From: Helicobacter pylori
GTDB lineage: Bacteria > Campylobacterota > Campylobacteria > Campylobacterales > Helicobacteraceae
NCBI RefSeq assembly: GCF_001653455.1
Contig: NZ_CP011486.1
Span: 186,001 to 250,000, forward strand
Direction: 5' to 3'
Length of the DNA stretch: 64,000 nucleotides
Position 1 is the stretch's first letter. Each line of letters starts with the position of its first letter. This document shows, piece by piece, positions 51,153-60,659 of this stretch. The notes below the pieces were generated by a model, which worked only from the letters and a program-made list of their open reading frames with translations, was not told the origin of the DNA and ran no database searches. Position numbers and translations under genes: made by a program.

Positions 51153-52325
51153 ATGCAAGTGATTCCTTTAAAACCTTTAGACAATAAGATCTTAGAAGAA
51201 ATTGGCTTAGATTGGCACACTAATGACGATACATCGGCTTATATCGCTGATGAAATGGTGGTCGTTTCTCAAAAAGAAGCGGACGCTTATTATGACGCTT
51301 GCAATGAGCTTTATGACATGTTTGTAGAAACGGCTGAAGAGGTTATTAAGAATGAACGCTTTTTTGAATTGGATATTCCTAATGCGCTCATTCCTATGAT
51401 CAAACAGAGTTTTGAAGAAGAAGTGCATTGGCATATTTATGGGCGTTTTGATTTGGCTGGGGGGCTTGATGGCAAGCCCATTAAATTATTAGAATTTAAC
51501 GCTGATACCCCCACCATGCTTTATGAAACTGCAGTGATCCAATGGGCGTTACTCAAAGCCAATGGCTATGATGAAAACAAACAATTCAATAATCTCTATG
51601 AAGCGCTTGGCGAGAATTTTAAACGCATGGTAACTTTGGGCGAAGACACGAGCCGTTTTGAAGAAATGTATGAGGGATGGAAAATCCTTTTTTCAAGCGT
51701 TAGGGGGAATATTGAAGAAGAGCGCACCATGCGTTTTTTGCAAGATACCGCTCAAAGCGTGGGGTTTGAAACGGATTTTTCTTATATTGATGAGGTGGAG
51801 TTTAATGCAGAAGAGGGCGTGTTTAAAAACGGCTTGAATTATGAATTTCTATTCAAATTGATCCCATGGGAAAATATCGCTATTGATGAGCCAGAATTAG
51901 CCCTTTTGATGCAAAGCATGATGGAAAATAAAAACACGATTTTTTTAAACCCCGCTTATACGATCCTTTTCCAATCCAAGCGTTTTTTAAAACTTTTATG
52001 GGACAGATACCCCAACCACCCCTTATTGTTAGAAACGAGCTATGAACCTTTAACTAATAAAAAACAAATCAAAAAAGTGGCTTTTGGTAGGGAAGGGGCG
52101 AATAGTGAAATCTTTGAAGCTTCCATGCAATCGCTCTTAAAAACGGACGGCGTTTATTCTAACCACAAGCCCATTTATCAAGAGTTTTACGAACTCAATT
52201 CGCATAACGGGTTGTATTACCAACCCAATGTGTTTTTTGCTTATGAATCTTGCGCGTTAGGGTTTAGAAAGGGGGGGCTAATTTTGGATAATTTTTCTAA
52301 ATTCGTGAGCCACAGGTTGCAATAA
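51153..52325 (+). CDS. Glutathionylspermidine synthase-like ATP-grasp protein
   Basis: 390-residue cytosolic protein matching the C-terminal synthetase domain of Gsp. ATP-grasp features: GKPIKLLEFNADTPTMLYET, ILFSSVRGNIEEERTMRFLQ, and FGREGANSEIF near the end. The N-terminal amidase domain of E. coli Gsp is absent. H. pylori does not make glutathione, so the real substrate is likely another peptide or amine; this is inference. The next gene starts within the stop codon (TAATG), implying coupling. Confidence 0.87.
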   Translation: MQVIPLKPLDNKILEEIGLDWHTNDDTSAYIADEMVVVSQKEADAYYDACNELYDMFVETAEEVIKNERFFELDIPNALIPMIKQSFEEEVHWHIYGRFDLAGGLDGKPIKLLEFNADTPTMLYETAVIQWALLKANGYDENKQFNNLYEALGENFKRMVTLGEDTSRFEEMYEGWKILFSSVRGNIEEERTMRFLQDTAQSVGFETDFSYIDEVEFNAEEGVFKNGLNYEFLFKLIPWENIAIDEPELALLMQSMMENKNTIFLNPAYTILFQSKRFLKLLWDRYPNHPLLLETSYEPLTNKKQIKKVAFGREGANSEIFEASMQSLLKTDGVYSNHKPIYQEFYELNSHNGLYYQPNVFFAYESCALGFRKGGLILDNFSKFVSHRLQ

Positions 52326-52855
52326 TGATTAAAATGATGCGTTATTTCCACATTTATGCGACCACTTTTTTCTTTCCCTTGGCGCTTCTTTTTGCGGTTA
52401 GTGGGCTTTTATTGCTCTTTGGGGTGAGACAAGACACTGGCGCTAACATCAAAAAATGGGTTTTAGAAAAATCTTTAAAAAAAGAAGAACGGCTGGATTT
52501 TTTAAAAGATTTTATAAAAGAAAATCATATCGCTATGCCTAAAAAGATAGAGCCTAGAGAGTATAGGGGAGCGTTAGCTATCGGCACGCCTTTGTATGAA
52601 ATTAGCCTTGAAACAAAAGGCGCTCAAACAAAAATCAAAACCATTGAAAGAGGCTTTTTAGGGGCGCTCATCATGCTGCATAAGGCTAAGGTGGGCATCG
52701 TGTTTAAGGCGCTTGTGGGGATTTTTTGCGTGTTTTTGTTGTTGTTTTATTTGAGCGCGTTTTTAATGGTAGCGTTTCAAGACACTAAACGCATGTTTAT
52801 AAGCGTTTTGATAGGGGGCGTTGTGTTTTCAATAGCGCTTTATTGGTCTTTGTAG
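52325..52855 (+). CDS. Membrane protein coupled to the Gsp-like enzyme (HP0234-like)
   Basis: 176-residue inner-membrane protein. It starts with the ATG overlapping the previous stop by one base. One long N-terminal hydrophobic segment (IYATTFFFPLALLFAVSGLL), a hydrophilic middle with a PepSY-like layout (residues about 40-110), and two helices at the end. I see resemblance to PepSY-associated membrane proteins but cannot confirm it. Function unknown. Confidence 0.7.
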   Translation: MIKMMRYFHIYATTFFFPLALLFAVSGLLLLFGVRQDTGANIKKWVLEKSLKKEERLDFLKDFIKENHIAMPKKIEPREYRGALAIGTPLYEISLETKGAQTKIKTIERGFLGALIMLHKAKVGIVFKALVGIFCVFLLLFYLSAFLMVAFQDTKRMFISVLIGGVVFSIALYWSL

Positions 52856-52980
52856 GGTTTAAAAATACTATCTTTGTTTTAGTTGGTTTTTGTAAAATCT
52901 AAAAAATATTTTTAGCATTTTTACTGCCTAACGCTGTTTCTTTATCGTTCAAAATTATTACAATCAAAATAAAAGAGTTT

Positions 52981-53115
52981 GCACAAAGCAAGTGGTAATT
53001 TCTTCTAAGGCGCTTCTTTGGGGAGTTTAGTTGGATTTAGTTGGGGGTTAGAGAGAGAATTACAAATACCCCTATCCCCCTTAAGCGTTTTACCATAAAA
53101 CAAAATTTTAAAAAG
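52981..53115 (-). repeat. Dispersed intergenic repeat, copy D
   Basis: On the minus strand: TTTTGTTTTATGGTAAAACG, CTTAAGGGGGATAGGGGTAT, CTAACCCCCAACTAAATCC, CCCCAAAGAAGCGCC, AGAAGAAATTACCACTTGC and a TTGC...GCAA end. Same block order as copies A-C. Confidence 0.7.
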
Positions 53116-53147
53116 ATTAAAGAGTTGTTAATGCTGAATAAAAGCTT

Positions 53148-53153
53148 ATTATA
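53148..53153 (-). promoter_or_regulatory. Candidate minus-strand -10, first duplicate
   Basis: TATAAT in CCCATATAATAAGC, preceded by AAGCCCAAATATCTTTAGTG, which recurs at the second site (53342-53386). Confidence 0.35.
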
Positions 53154-53236
53154 TGGGAGTAAAGCAACACTAAAGATATTTGGGCTTTTTTCCTAGGCTG
53201 ATGCTTGGGGAGAGTTTAGTTTTCACTTTGTGTCCT

Positions 53237-53242
53237 TATAAT
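53237..53242 (+). promoter_or_regulatory. Candidate plus-strand -10 facing a minus-strand one
   Basis: TATAAT in TCCTTATAATAGGGATT. Transcription from here would run through 53250-53340 toward the minus-strand box at 53342-53347. Confidence 0.35.
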
Positions 53243-53341
53243 AGGGATTTTACAGAGTTTGATCTCTAACGCATTCTCTCACGCATCATATCTTTAAAGG
53301 CGTAACTTCTTTCTTGCCGTAGAATACGAATGCATGAGAAT

Positions 53342-53347
53342 ATTATA
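53342..53347 (-). promoter_or_regulatory. Candidate minus-strand -10, second duplicate
   Basis: TATAAT in AATTTATAATATTCTC, downstream of AAGCCCAAATACCTTTAGTG, the duplicate of the segment near 53164-53190. Confidence 0.35.
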
Positions 53348-53477
53348 AATTAGCAGCGTTCATCACAAACACTAAAGGTATTTGGGCTTTCTGCTTGGGT
53401 TTTTAAAACAAAGCCTTTTTAAATCTTTGAAAAGTTTTGAATTAAACAAGATGACGATTTAGGGGGGGATTAAAATT

Positions 53478-54545
53478 TTAATAACCCCTAAGTTTAGTCA
53501 AATTCTCGCATGCTTGTTTCATGCCCAATTTACAGCCCTTGTCATAAATCATGATAGCGTTTTCTTTGTCTTTCATGTTGTAATACATGCCCGCTAGAGC
53601 GAAGCAACCCAATTCATCGCCCATATCGCAACCTCTTTCATAATTGTCAAGGGCTTTTCTCAAGTCTTTTGGAACAGAGTCCCCTTGAGAATACATAAAG
53701 CCCATTCTGGAGCAACTCACCGCGCTCCCCATATCGCATGCTTGTTTGAAATAATTGAAAGCCTTGTGGGGATCTTTTTTGACATATCTCCCTAACATAT
53801 ACATAGAGCCTAAACTCGCACAACCATCAGAGTTGTTTAACCCGCAAGCTTTTTGCAAATAATCAAACGCCACTTCAAAATCTTCATCAAGTCCTGCATC
53901 GCCCGTTTCAAACAAAGTGCCTAACGCGCGACAAGCCTGCCCCTCATTCAATCGGCATGCTTTCAAATAATAGATAACGGCTTTATGGTTGCTTTGCTTA
54001 ACTTCTAAAAAACCTTTTTCATAAGCCACGCCTAGCACATAACACCCCTTAGCCACATCAAAATTACAGCTTTTTTGATAGTAAGTAACCGCTTGAGCGG
54101 CATTGCCTTTGATTTTTCGATCATAAATGATGCCCAAACTATAGCAGCTTTCAGGGTGTTTTAAAACGCATGCCTTAGCGTAAGCGTCAATAGCTTCTTG
54201 ATAATTTTGAGACACGCCCAACCCCTCATCATAAAGCCCCCCTAAACCAAAACACCCCTCCCTGTCGTCAGCTTGGCATGCGATTTTATAATATTCTAAG
54301 GCTTTTTTATAATCTATTTTAGTGCCTTGCCCGTTTTCATAAATAATCCCTAATTGCGTGCAACCCTCACTCACCCCATCGTTGCATGCTTTCTTAAAAT
54401 TAGACGCTGCTTTAGAATAATTCCCGCTTTTATAGGCTCTTTCACCAATCCCCAGAAAACTATTGTCTTGTTTTGCCCACAAATGAGCTTGCAAGATCCA
54501 AAAAAGCAATCCCCCAACTAATACTTTTAAAATTTTGATATTCAT
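53478..54545 (-). CDS. hcpE: Helicobacter cysteine-rich protein HcpE
   Basis: 355-residue secreted Sel1-repeat protein. Signal peptide MNIKILKVLVGGLLFWILQA with cleavage near HLWA. The mature part is about nine Sel1-like repeats of 36 residues, each with paired cysteines (for example CNDGVSEGC, CQADDREGC, CDMGDELGC). HcpE is exported and provokes antibodies, and its folding needs the periplasmic oxidase encoded at 49.7 kb. Intact here, unlike the hcpA-like gene. Candidate -10 TAGAAT at 54631-54636. Confidence 0.93.
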   Translation of the reverse strand: MNIKILKVLVGGLLFWILQAHLWAKQDNSFLGIGERAYKSGNYSKAASNFKKACNDGVSEGCTQLGIIYENGQGTKIDYKKALEYYKIACQADDREGCFGLGGLYDEGLGVSQNYQEAIDAYAKACVLKHPESCYSLGIIYDRKIKGNAAQAVTYYQKSCNFDVAKGCYVLGVAYEKGFLEVKQSNHKAVIYYLKACRLNEGQACRALGTLFETGDAGLDEDFEVAFDYLQKACGLNNSDGCASLGSMYMLGRYVKKDPHKAFNYFKQACDMGSAVSCSRMGFMYSQGDSVPKDLRKALDNYERGCDMGDELGCFALAGMYYNMKDKENAIMIYDKGCKLGMKQACENLTKLRGY

Positions 54546-54630
54546 TTTTGCCTTCTTTTATAATTTTAATCCTTGAGAGCGCTCCATCAGACTTTTTAAA
54601 TAACAAATTAAAAACAAAATATAACGCCTT

Positions 54631-54636
54631 ATTCTA
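54631..54636 (-). promoter_or_regulatory. Candidate -10 for hcpE
   Basis: TAGAAT on the minus strand in TATGCTAGAATAAGG, an extended -10 pattern about 86 bases upstream of the ATG. Confidence 0.4.
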
Positions 54637-54656
54637 GCATAAATCAAGCGCTTTTG

Positions 54657-55025
54657 CTAAGGCTTAGGGAGATTCTTATGCTCTTCTTTATGCTCTAAAG
54701 AGGTGATATAAAGATAAATCGCTTGGATTTCTTCTAAATTCAGGTTGTATTTAGGCATCATGCCTTTGCCCAAACTCAAAGCGTCTTTAAAGGTTTTAAA
54801 ATCCAAATGGTTGATTTTAGGGGCGTAGAGGATTTTTTTCTCGCCTTTTTCATAATAGGAGGTGATTTCTTGCTTTTCGCCCTTAATGCCATGGCATTTC
54901 GCGCACGCAACGCCCCTAGGGTTTTTATAAAGCGCTAGCCCGTATTCAAAATCAGAGATAAAATCCGTTTCTTTAGCATCCAAACTTAACCACCCCAACA
55001 AAACTAGCGCAACCACAAAACGCAT
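54657..55025 (-). CDS. Small periplasmic c-type cytochrome
   Basis: 122-residue monoheme cytochrome. Signal peptide MRFVVALVLLGWLSLDAKE; heme site CAKCHGIKG; methionine ligand probably in GKGMMPKYNLNLEE; C-terminal helix IQAIYLYITSLEHK as in cytochrome c555/c553 folds. Electron partner unknown. Its ATG overlaps the hemC stop by one base (TAATG), so it is translated with heme synthesis genes, a sensible grouping. Confidence 0.9.
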   Translation of the reverse strand: MRFVVALVLLGWLSLDAKETDFISDFEYGLALYKNPRGVACAKCHGIKGEKQEITSYYEKGEKKILYAPKINHLDFKTFKDALSLGKGMMPKYNLNLEEIQAIYLYITSLEHKEEHKNLPKP

Positions 55026-55945
55026 TAAAACAATTGCGCCTTTTCTAAAATCTCTCTCGCCCCGCTTTGCAAAAAGGCTTCTAAAAGCTCTTGAACTAAA
55101 TCAAACGCCTTGTTTTTATCCCCTTGTTTTTCTTTAGTAATGACCTCTTCGCCATTAGGCAGGCCCAAAATGGCTTGGATTTTAACTTTTTCGCCCATTA
55201 AACTCGCATGCACGCCTATAGGGATTTGACACCCCCCATTAAGCCCTTTGATAAATTCTCTTTCTAAATGGCAGCAAAACGCGCTTTTTTCGTCATTGAG
55301 TTTTTGAAGCGTGGCAAAATGCTTGTGGCTTTTAAGCATTTCTACCCCTAAAGCCCCTTGACCCATGCTAGGAATCATTTCTTCTGTGCTAAAAGCCTTG
55401 CGGTATTTCGCCCCTTGAATGTTTAGGCGGCGCAATCCGGCTTCAGCCAAAATGATAGCGTCAAATTCGCCGCGTTCAAGCTTTTTCAAACGGGTTTGGA
55501 CATTCCCCCTTAAGCTTTCTGTGTCTAGATCTTTTCGTTTGCATTTGAGTTGCATGGAGCGCCTTAAAGAAGTCGTGCCTACTTTTGCACCTTTAGGCAA
55601 GCTCATCAAATCAGGGAATTGAGCGCTCAAAAAAGTGTCTCTCACATCAGCCCTTTGAGTGATGCAAGCTAAATCTAACCCTTTTTCAAACACGACCGGC
55701 ACATCTTTTAAAGAATGCACCGCCAAATCAATGGCGCCTTTTAAAAGCAATTCTTCTAATTCTTTAGTGAATAGCCCCTTACCGCCAATCTTATTTAAAG
55801 GCGCATCTAAAATCTTATCGCCTGTGGTTTTAACGATTTGAATCTCGCTTTCTATAAAGCATTCTTTTTTCAGGCGTTCTTTAATGTAGTTCGCTTGCCA
55901 TAAAGCCAGTTCGCTCCCCCTAGAGCCAATCACCAATTTTCCCAC
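55025..55945 (-). CDS. hemC: Porphobilinogen deaminase
   Basis: Links four porphobilinogen units into hydroxymethylbilane, 306 residues. Motifs: IGSRGSELALWQANYI at the N-terminus, HSLKDVPVVF, GTTSLRRSMQL and GAEC-region equivalent GGCQIPIGVHA, whose cysteine binds the dipyrromethane cofactor. Ordered proS-hemC with 10 bases between, and hemA just upstream, giving a heme-focused minus-strand operon that ends in a cytochrome gene. Confidence 0.96.
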   Translation of the reverse strand: MGKLVIGSRGSELALWQANYIKERLKKECFIESEIQIVKTTGDKILDAPLNKIGGKGLFTKELEELLLKGAIDLAVHSLKDVPVVFEKGLDLACITQRADVRDTFLSAQFPDLMSLPKGAKVGTTSLRRSMQLKCKRKDLDTESLRGNVQTRLKKLERGEFDAIILAEAGLRRLNIQGAKYRKAFSTEEMIPSMGQGALGVEMLKSHKHFATLQKLNDEKSAFCCHLEREFIKGLNGGCQIPIGVHASLMGEKVKIQAILGLPNGEEVITKEKQGDKNKAFDLVQELLEAFLQSGAREILEKAQLF

Positions 55946-55955
55946 TTTCTCCCCC

Positions 55956-57689
55956 TTATTCGCTCTCTAATATTTCTAAAATTTTTTCTTCTAACTCTGT
56001 ATCTTTAAGCGTTTGTTTTTCTAAATTAGCGCGCTTGATGCATTCAAATTCCCTACTCTCTAAAGTTTGCTTCCCAACAATCAGCGCCAATCTTTCCCCA
56101 ATCAATTCAAAATCCCTCATCTTTGCTCCAAAACGTGCGTCTCTGTCGTCTAACAACACATCAACGCCTTTTTGAAGCAGCCTTTCATACACTTCAAAAG
56201 CGAGTTTTTTTTGCGCTTCATCTTTTAGGTTAGAAACCACGATCACCACATCAAAAGGGGCGGTATTTTTCGTCCATACACAGCCTAAATCATCGCTTTT
56301 TTGCTCTAAAATCGCGCTGAGCAACCGGCTAATGCCTATCCCATAGCACCCCATTTCAAAAAATTGCTCCTTACCATTCTTATCCAAAAAACTAGCCTTC
56401 AAGCTTTTAGCATAGCCTTGACCGAGTTTAAAAATATGCCCCACTTCCAAACTTTTATGGTATTTCAACGCTCCTTGACAATTAGGGCAACAATCGCTCT
56501 CTTTAACCTGGATAATATCCGCATAAATAAGGTTTTCAAACCCTTTTAAATCCACGCCCACCGCATGAAAATCCTTTTCATTGGCCCCGGCTATCAAACA
56601 ATCGCCCTCTTCTAAATCTTTGTCAAAAATAATATAAGAAACATGCTTTCTCAAGCCATAAGGCCCAATAAAGCCTGCCACTAACCCTGCTTGATTCAAA
56701 TCTTCTTGACTGGCTTCTTTTAATTCTAAAGCGTTCGCCCCTAAAGCATTCAAAGCGTTCAAGGCTTTAGTCTCTTCTAAATTATCATCGCCCCTAGTAA
56801 AAAAGCACGCTAGCGTTTCTTTATCTTTATGGATCACTTTTTTAACAACCGCTTTTAAGACAAAATAAGGCTCTGTTTTAAAAAACTCCGCCACGCTCTG
56901 TGCACTTGTGGTATTGGGGGTAGGGAATTTCGCTAATTGCGCTTTGGGGATATTTAAAGGCTCAGGTCTTTTAGAGCGTTGAGCGATTTCAATATTGGCT
57001 GCATAATCGCAATTTTGACACACCACAATCGTGTCTTCCCCACATTCTGTTAGAACGACAAACTCCTTACTCTTATTCCCCCCAATCGCCCCGCTATCCG
57101 CTTCCACAATGCGAAAATCCAAACCCAAATCGCTTAAAATTTCTTTATAAGCGCTTTGCGTGTTTAAAAATTCCTTATCCAAGCTCTCAGCGTCTTCATG
57201 AAAGCTATAACCATCTTTCATGATAAATTCTCTCGCTCTCACTAGCCCGAATCGTGGGCGGATTTCATCACGGAATTTCGTGTGGATTTGATAGAGGTGC
57301 ACGGGCAATTGCTTGTAGCTTTTAATGAAATTAGCGGCAATCTCGGTAATATTTTCTTCTAAAGTGGGGCTTAAAACAAAATCGTTGTCCTTTCGGTCTT
57401 TAAAGACCAACAATTCTTTACCATATTTATCCAAACGGCCTGATTTTTCCCACAAACTCGCTAAAACTACAAAACTCATTAAAATATTTTGCGCCCCATG
57501 CTCTTGCATGCGTTTGTGTGTGATATTTTCTATTTTATCCAACACTTTTTTAGCCAAAGGCAAAAAATTATAGATCCCGCTGCCTATTTGATAAATGTAT
57601 CCTGCTTGAGCTAGGTGCTTATGGCTTTTTAGCACGGCATCTTTAGGGGGTTCTTTGAGAGTGGGGGCAAAGAGTTTTGAAAATAGCAT
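55956..57689 (-). CDS. proS: Prolyl-tRNA synthetase, bacterial type
   Basis: Charges tRNA-Pro, 577 residues. Class II motifs are present: motif 1 near [18 protein letters not shown], motif 2 [20 protein letters not shown] and motif 3 [11 protein letters not shown]. The insertion (editing) domain lies between motifs 2 and 3 (about residues 220-400) and the anticodon-binding domain is at the C-terminus. Only 3 bases separate it from hemA. Confidence 0.97.
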   Translation of the reverse strand: MLFSKLFAPTLKEPPKDAVLKSHKHLAQAGYIYQIGSGIYNFLPLAKKVLDKIENITHKRMQEHGAQNILMSFVVLASLWEKSGRLDKYGKELLVFKDRKDNDFVLSPTLEENITEIAANFIKSYKQLPVHLYQIHTKFRDEIRPRFGLVRAREFIMKDGYSFHEDAESLDKEFLNTQSAYKEILSDLGLDFRIVEADSGAIGGNKSKEFVVLTECGEDTIVVCQNCDYAANIEIAQRSKRPEPLNIPKAQLAKFPTPNTTSAQSVAEFFKTEPYFVLKAVVKKVIHKDKETLACFFTRGDDNLEETKALNALNALGANALELKEASQEDLNQAGLVAGFIGPYGLRKHVSYIIFDKDLEEGDCLIAGANEKDFHAVGVDLKGFENLIYADIIQVKESDCCPNCQGALKYHKSLEVGHIFKLGQGYAKSLKASFLDKNGKEQFFEMGCYGIGISRLLSAILEQKSDDLGCVWTKNTAPFDVVIVVSNLKDEAQKKLAFEVYERLLQKGVDVLLDDRDARFGAKMRDFELIGERLALIVGKQTLESREFECIKRANLEKQTLKDTELEEKILEILESE

Positions 57690-57692
57690 GTT

Positions 57693-59036
57693 TTATTCCT
57701 CGTAATATTCGCATTTATAGAGATTCAAATTTTGAGCATGATGAGCGCTGGATTTGTCTAAATTAAACAAGTTTTTAATCGCGCCCACAAGCACATCGGA
57801 TTCTTCTTTTTGGGCGTTCTTTTTTAAAGCGATGGTAGGATGGTGCAAAAAAGTGTTGAACGCATTGTGCAAGATCTTTTCAATATTGCTTTCATATTCT
57901 TTAGGCACATAGCGTTTTTTGAGCGCTTTTTGCAATTCCTTTTGGGCTGAAATCCTAGCTAATTCCCTTAAATCTTTAATCAAAGGCTCTACTTCTAAAC
58001 TTTGGATCCATTGGTAAAATTCCATTGTAGCAAGCCCTACAATTTCATAAGCTTTTGTCCGGCTCTCTTGCCTGTTTTCCACATTTTCTCTCACCATAGG
58101 CTCTAAATCATCAACGCTGTATAAAAAAATATTATTGAATATTGGCTTTTCAATATTTCGTGGCACGGCTAAATCAAACCAAAAACGCCTGAAAATCGTT
58201 TCTTTTACCATGGAATTTTGCACGATAAAGTTTGGCGAAGAAGTGGCGCAAAAAAGCAATTCGTATGCATTGATATGAGCGTTTAAATTTTCTATGTTTT
58301 GAAAGCCCACTTTTTTAGGCTCTTCTAATTCTTTGACAAAATCTTCAAATTTAGCCGCATTACGCCCTAAAACCAACACTTCAAATTGCTTATTCAAAAG
58401 GTGTTTGATGACCAATTGAGACATCTCGCCAAGCCCTATCACAAGGGCTTTTTTATCCTTAATCTTTTCTTTTTCAAAAATACTCAGCGCTTCTTTGACC
58501 GCCACTGAAGAGATGGAGACGCCTTGCTTGGAAATGCCGGTTAAATTCCGCACTTTAGCGGCGCATTTGAAAGCAAAATGGAGCAATCGGGTTAAATCTT
58601 TGGAGCAAAATTTCTCTTCAAAAGCGAATTTATAGGCGTTTTTCATTTGCCCTGTGATTTGAGTTTCCCCCACTACTAGACTATCCAAACTGCTGCACAC
58701 GCTAAAGACATGATGGACTGCACTTTCATTGGTATTCATTAAAACGCATTTTTCTAAATCAGACACGCTCATTTTTTTATTGTGGGCTAGGATTTTTAAT
58801 AAGGCGTTTTTTTGTTCATTAGCGTGAGCGTTGTGCTTCAAGCTCGCATAGATTTCAAAGCGATTGCAAGTGGATAAGACCATGCATTCTTTGATATTAG
58901 GGCAATGATTTTTGATGGTTTGTAAAAATTCTTTAAGCGTTGCGGGCGAATTGATAGCGAGTTTTTCTCGCATTTCTAAACTCATGCTTTTATGCGTAAA
59001 GGCTAGGGTGAAATATTTTGTGGTTTCTAACTCCAT
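57693..59036 (-). CDS. hemA: Glutamyl-tRNA reductase
   Basis: First committed step of C5 tetrapyrrole synthesis, 447 residues. The catalytic cysteine is Cys57 in VLSTCNRFEIYA; further family blocks are SLVVGETQITGQMKNAY, the NADPH domain ALVIGLGEMSQLVIKHL and a C-terminal helical dimerisation domain. Its start overlaps the end of the upstream polyprenyl synthase by one base. Feeds hemC in the same operon. Confidence 0.96.
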   Translation of the reverse strand: MELETTKYFTLAFTHKSMSLEMREKLAINSPATLKEFLQTIKNHCPNIKECMVLSTCNRFEIYASLKHNAHANEQKNALLKILAHNKKMSVSDLEKCVLMNTNESAVHHVFSVCSSLDSLVVGETQITGQMKNAYKFAFEEKFCSKDLTRLLHFAFKCAAKVRNLTGISKQGVSISSVAVKEALSIFEKEKIKDKKALVIGLGEMSQLVIKHLLNKQFEVLVLGRNAAKFEDFVKELEEPKKVGFQNIENLNAHINAYELLFCATSSPNFIVQNSMVKETIFRRFWFDLAVPRNIEKPIFNNIFLYSVDDLEPMVRENVENRQESRTKAYEIVGLATMEFYQWIQSLEVEPLIKDLRELARISAQKELQKALKKRYVPKEYESNIEKILHNAFNTFLHHPTIALKKNAQKEESDVLVGAIKNLFNLDKSSAHHAQNLNLYKCEYYEE

Positions 59037-59959
59037 TAAAAAGTCCTATAAATGACATCTTGCGCTAGTTTTTCTAAAATCAAATTGTTTTCCCCTTTAA
59101 TGGCTTCAAGGGCTTTGTTAGAATAAACTTGAGCGATCTTAAGGGTTTCTTCTATGATAGCATATTGCTTGAATTTTTCCTTAGTCCATTCTATGATTTC
59201 ATCGCTATCTTGTTTGAAATAGGAAATTAAAAGCCCTTGCTCATTCTCATTGAGTTTTTCGTATAAAAGCAAGTAGGGTAGAGTGGTCTTGCCTTCTTTA
59301 AAATCGCTAAAATTGGGCTTGCCCAGAGTTGTTGCATCTTGAGTAATATCCAATAAATCATCAATGATTTGAAACGCCATGCCAAAATTCAATCCAAAAT
59401 CTGCATAAATTTTTGCATCTTTATTCAAAAGAATCGCCATGCTTTTCAAACTCGCTTCTATAAAATGCGCGGTCTTGTCTTCTAAAATACGCCAGTATTT
59501 TTGTTTGTCGCTATTAAAACTTTCCCCCACAAACACATCTTCAATCTCGCCTCTAGAAAGCCTTAAAACCGCATTAGAGAGGGTTTGAGCGATTAAATCC
59601 TCCATTTTAGATAATTCAAAAAAGGCTTTAGAATAAAACACATCCCCAAGCATCACAGCGTTAAAATTACCAAAAAGAGCGTTAATGCTGGGGAGCTTTC
59701 GGCGCATGGTCGCCTTATCAATCACATCATCATGCAATAAAGAAGCGGTTTGTATCATTTCTACAATCGCGCACAAATTGAGTGCTTGATCCAAAATCAT
59801 AGCGTCTGTTTTTGTATCCAATAAAGCGAGCATGAGTTTGGAGCGCAGCATCTTTGAAGGGCCAATCTTAGAAAACAATGCATCTATAAAGCCGCTTTCT
59901 ATTTCTTTGATCCAAGAAGTAATTTTATTTTGAATGGCTTGAAGTTGTTGTTCTTGCAT
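59036..59959 (-). CDS. Long-chain polyprenyl diphosphate synthase
   Basis: 307-residue trans-prenyltransferase. The two aspartate-rich motifs are LLHDDVIDKATMRRK and QIIDDLLDITQDA, with GNFNAVMLGDVFYSKAF and the C-terminal KTTLPYLLLYE region. The residues ahead of the first motif are small, which favours a long product such as the octaprenyl chain of menaquinone; product length cannot be settled by eye. Uses precursors from the Dxr pathway. Corresponds to HP0240. Confidence 0.9.
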   Translation of the reverse strand: MQEQQLQAIQNKITSWIKEIESGFIDALFSKIGPSKMLRSKLMLALLDTKTDAMILDQALNLCAIVEMIQTASLLHDDVIDKATMRRKLPSINALFGNFNAVMLGDVFYSKAFFELSKMEDLIAQTLSNAVLRLSRGEIEDVFVGESFNSDKQKYWRILEDKTAHFIEASLKSMAILLNKDAKIYADFGLNFGMAFQIIDDLLDITQDATTLGKPNFSDFKEGKTTLPYLLLYEKLNENEQGLLISYFKQDSDEIIEWTKEKFKQYAIIEETLKIAQVYSNKALEAIKGENNLILEKLAQDVIYRTF

Positions 59960-59967
59960 GCAATTCC

Positions 59968-60363
59968 TTAAGGCTCTTTAGGGGAAAAAACAAGGGGCAT
60001 GGGGGCTAAAAGCCTTAAAGTGGCTTTATCTTCTTTAAAGTCTTTAAACACAAGCGATAAGGTGCTGTTAGAAGAAAATTTTTCTCCAAAAACCTTGAGA
60101 TTGTAGGTATTTCTTGCGTAATCGGTGTATAAAACAAACTGGTAAGGGAAATGGTTAAAACGCATGTTAATGACTAAACCTTTATTTGCATATAGCGTCC
60201 AATAGAGCGTTATTTCTTTGGTTTGTTGGTTTGAAATGTCTTTAATAACCGCCCTAAACGCTTCATCTTTTTTTAATTCTAGCGTTTTATCTATCCCATA
60301 ATCAAGCCCAAACGCTTTTAAAAAAACAAGAAATATCAAGCCATAGCGGATAAGCTCATTCAT
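59968..60363 (-). CDS. Small exported or membrane-anchored protein (HP0241-like)
   Basis: 131 residues from the ATG at 60363, which overlaps the end of the HP0242-like gene by 8 bases and has GTGGGA upstream. N-terminal hydrophobic segment MNELIRYGLIFLVFLKAFGL looks like a signal peptide. The rest is beta-rich (NHFPYQFVLYTDYARNTYNL) and ends APMPLVFSPKEP. No family recognised. Position in the heme/isoprenoid operon does not define its job. Confidence 0.7.
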   Translation of the reverse strand: MNELIRYGLIFLVFLKAFGLDYGIDKTLELKKDEAFRAVIKDISNQQTKEITLYWTLYANKGLVINMRFNHFPYQFVLYTDYARNTYNLKVFGEKFSSNSTLSLVFKDFKEDKATLRLLAPMPLVFSPKEP

Positions 60364-60640
60364 TCCCACTAAGAATATTCGCCATGGATTGGATCGCAAA
60401 GTCCGTTTTTTTGCCCTCTATTGTTTCTTGCAACGCTTCATCAATTTTCAACGCTTTAGCAAAAGATTCAAACTTTTCTTCTAAGTTTTCTTTTTCTATA
60501 AAAGTTTCTAAAAGAGCCAAAAGCTCTAAAAGCCTTTCTAGCTCTTTTTTAGAAAGCTTTCTGCTCGCATGAAAGACAATGTCATTCCACTTGTCTAAGG
60601 GGTTTCCCTCAAAGATTTCAAGCTCGCTATAATCCCTCAT
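60356..60640 (-). CDS. Small all-helical protein (HP0242-like)
   Basis: 94-residue cytosolic protein, strongly helical and rich in Glu/Leu/Lys (KLSKKELERLLELLALLETF). The H. pylori protein HP0242 has a solved structure, a knotted-looking intertwined homodimer, from memory. Cellular function unknown. It sits between napA and HP0241-like gene, 19 bases after napA. Confidence 0.8.
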   Translation of the reverse strand: MRDYSELEIFEGNPLDKWNDIVFHASRKLSKKELERLLELLALLETFIEKENLEEKFESFAKALKIDEALQETIEGKKTDFAIQSMANILSGNE

Positions 60641-60659
60641 GCTGGCTTCTTTTGTCGGC

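Larger units (their letters stand above)
52856..53477. other. Intergenic stretch with repeat copy D and duplicated promoter-like segment
   Basis: About 620 bases between convergent genes. It contains repeat copy D (52981-53115), a pair of near-identical segments at about 53164-53190 and 53361-53386, and TATAAT-like boxes at 53148 (minus), 53237 (plus) and 53342 (minus). No protein gene is supported. Confidence 0.6.
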
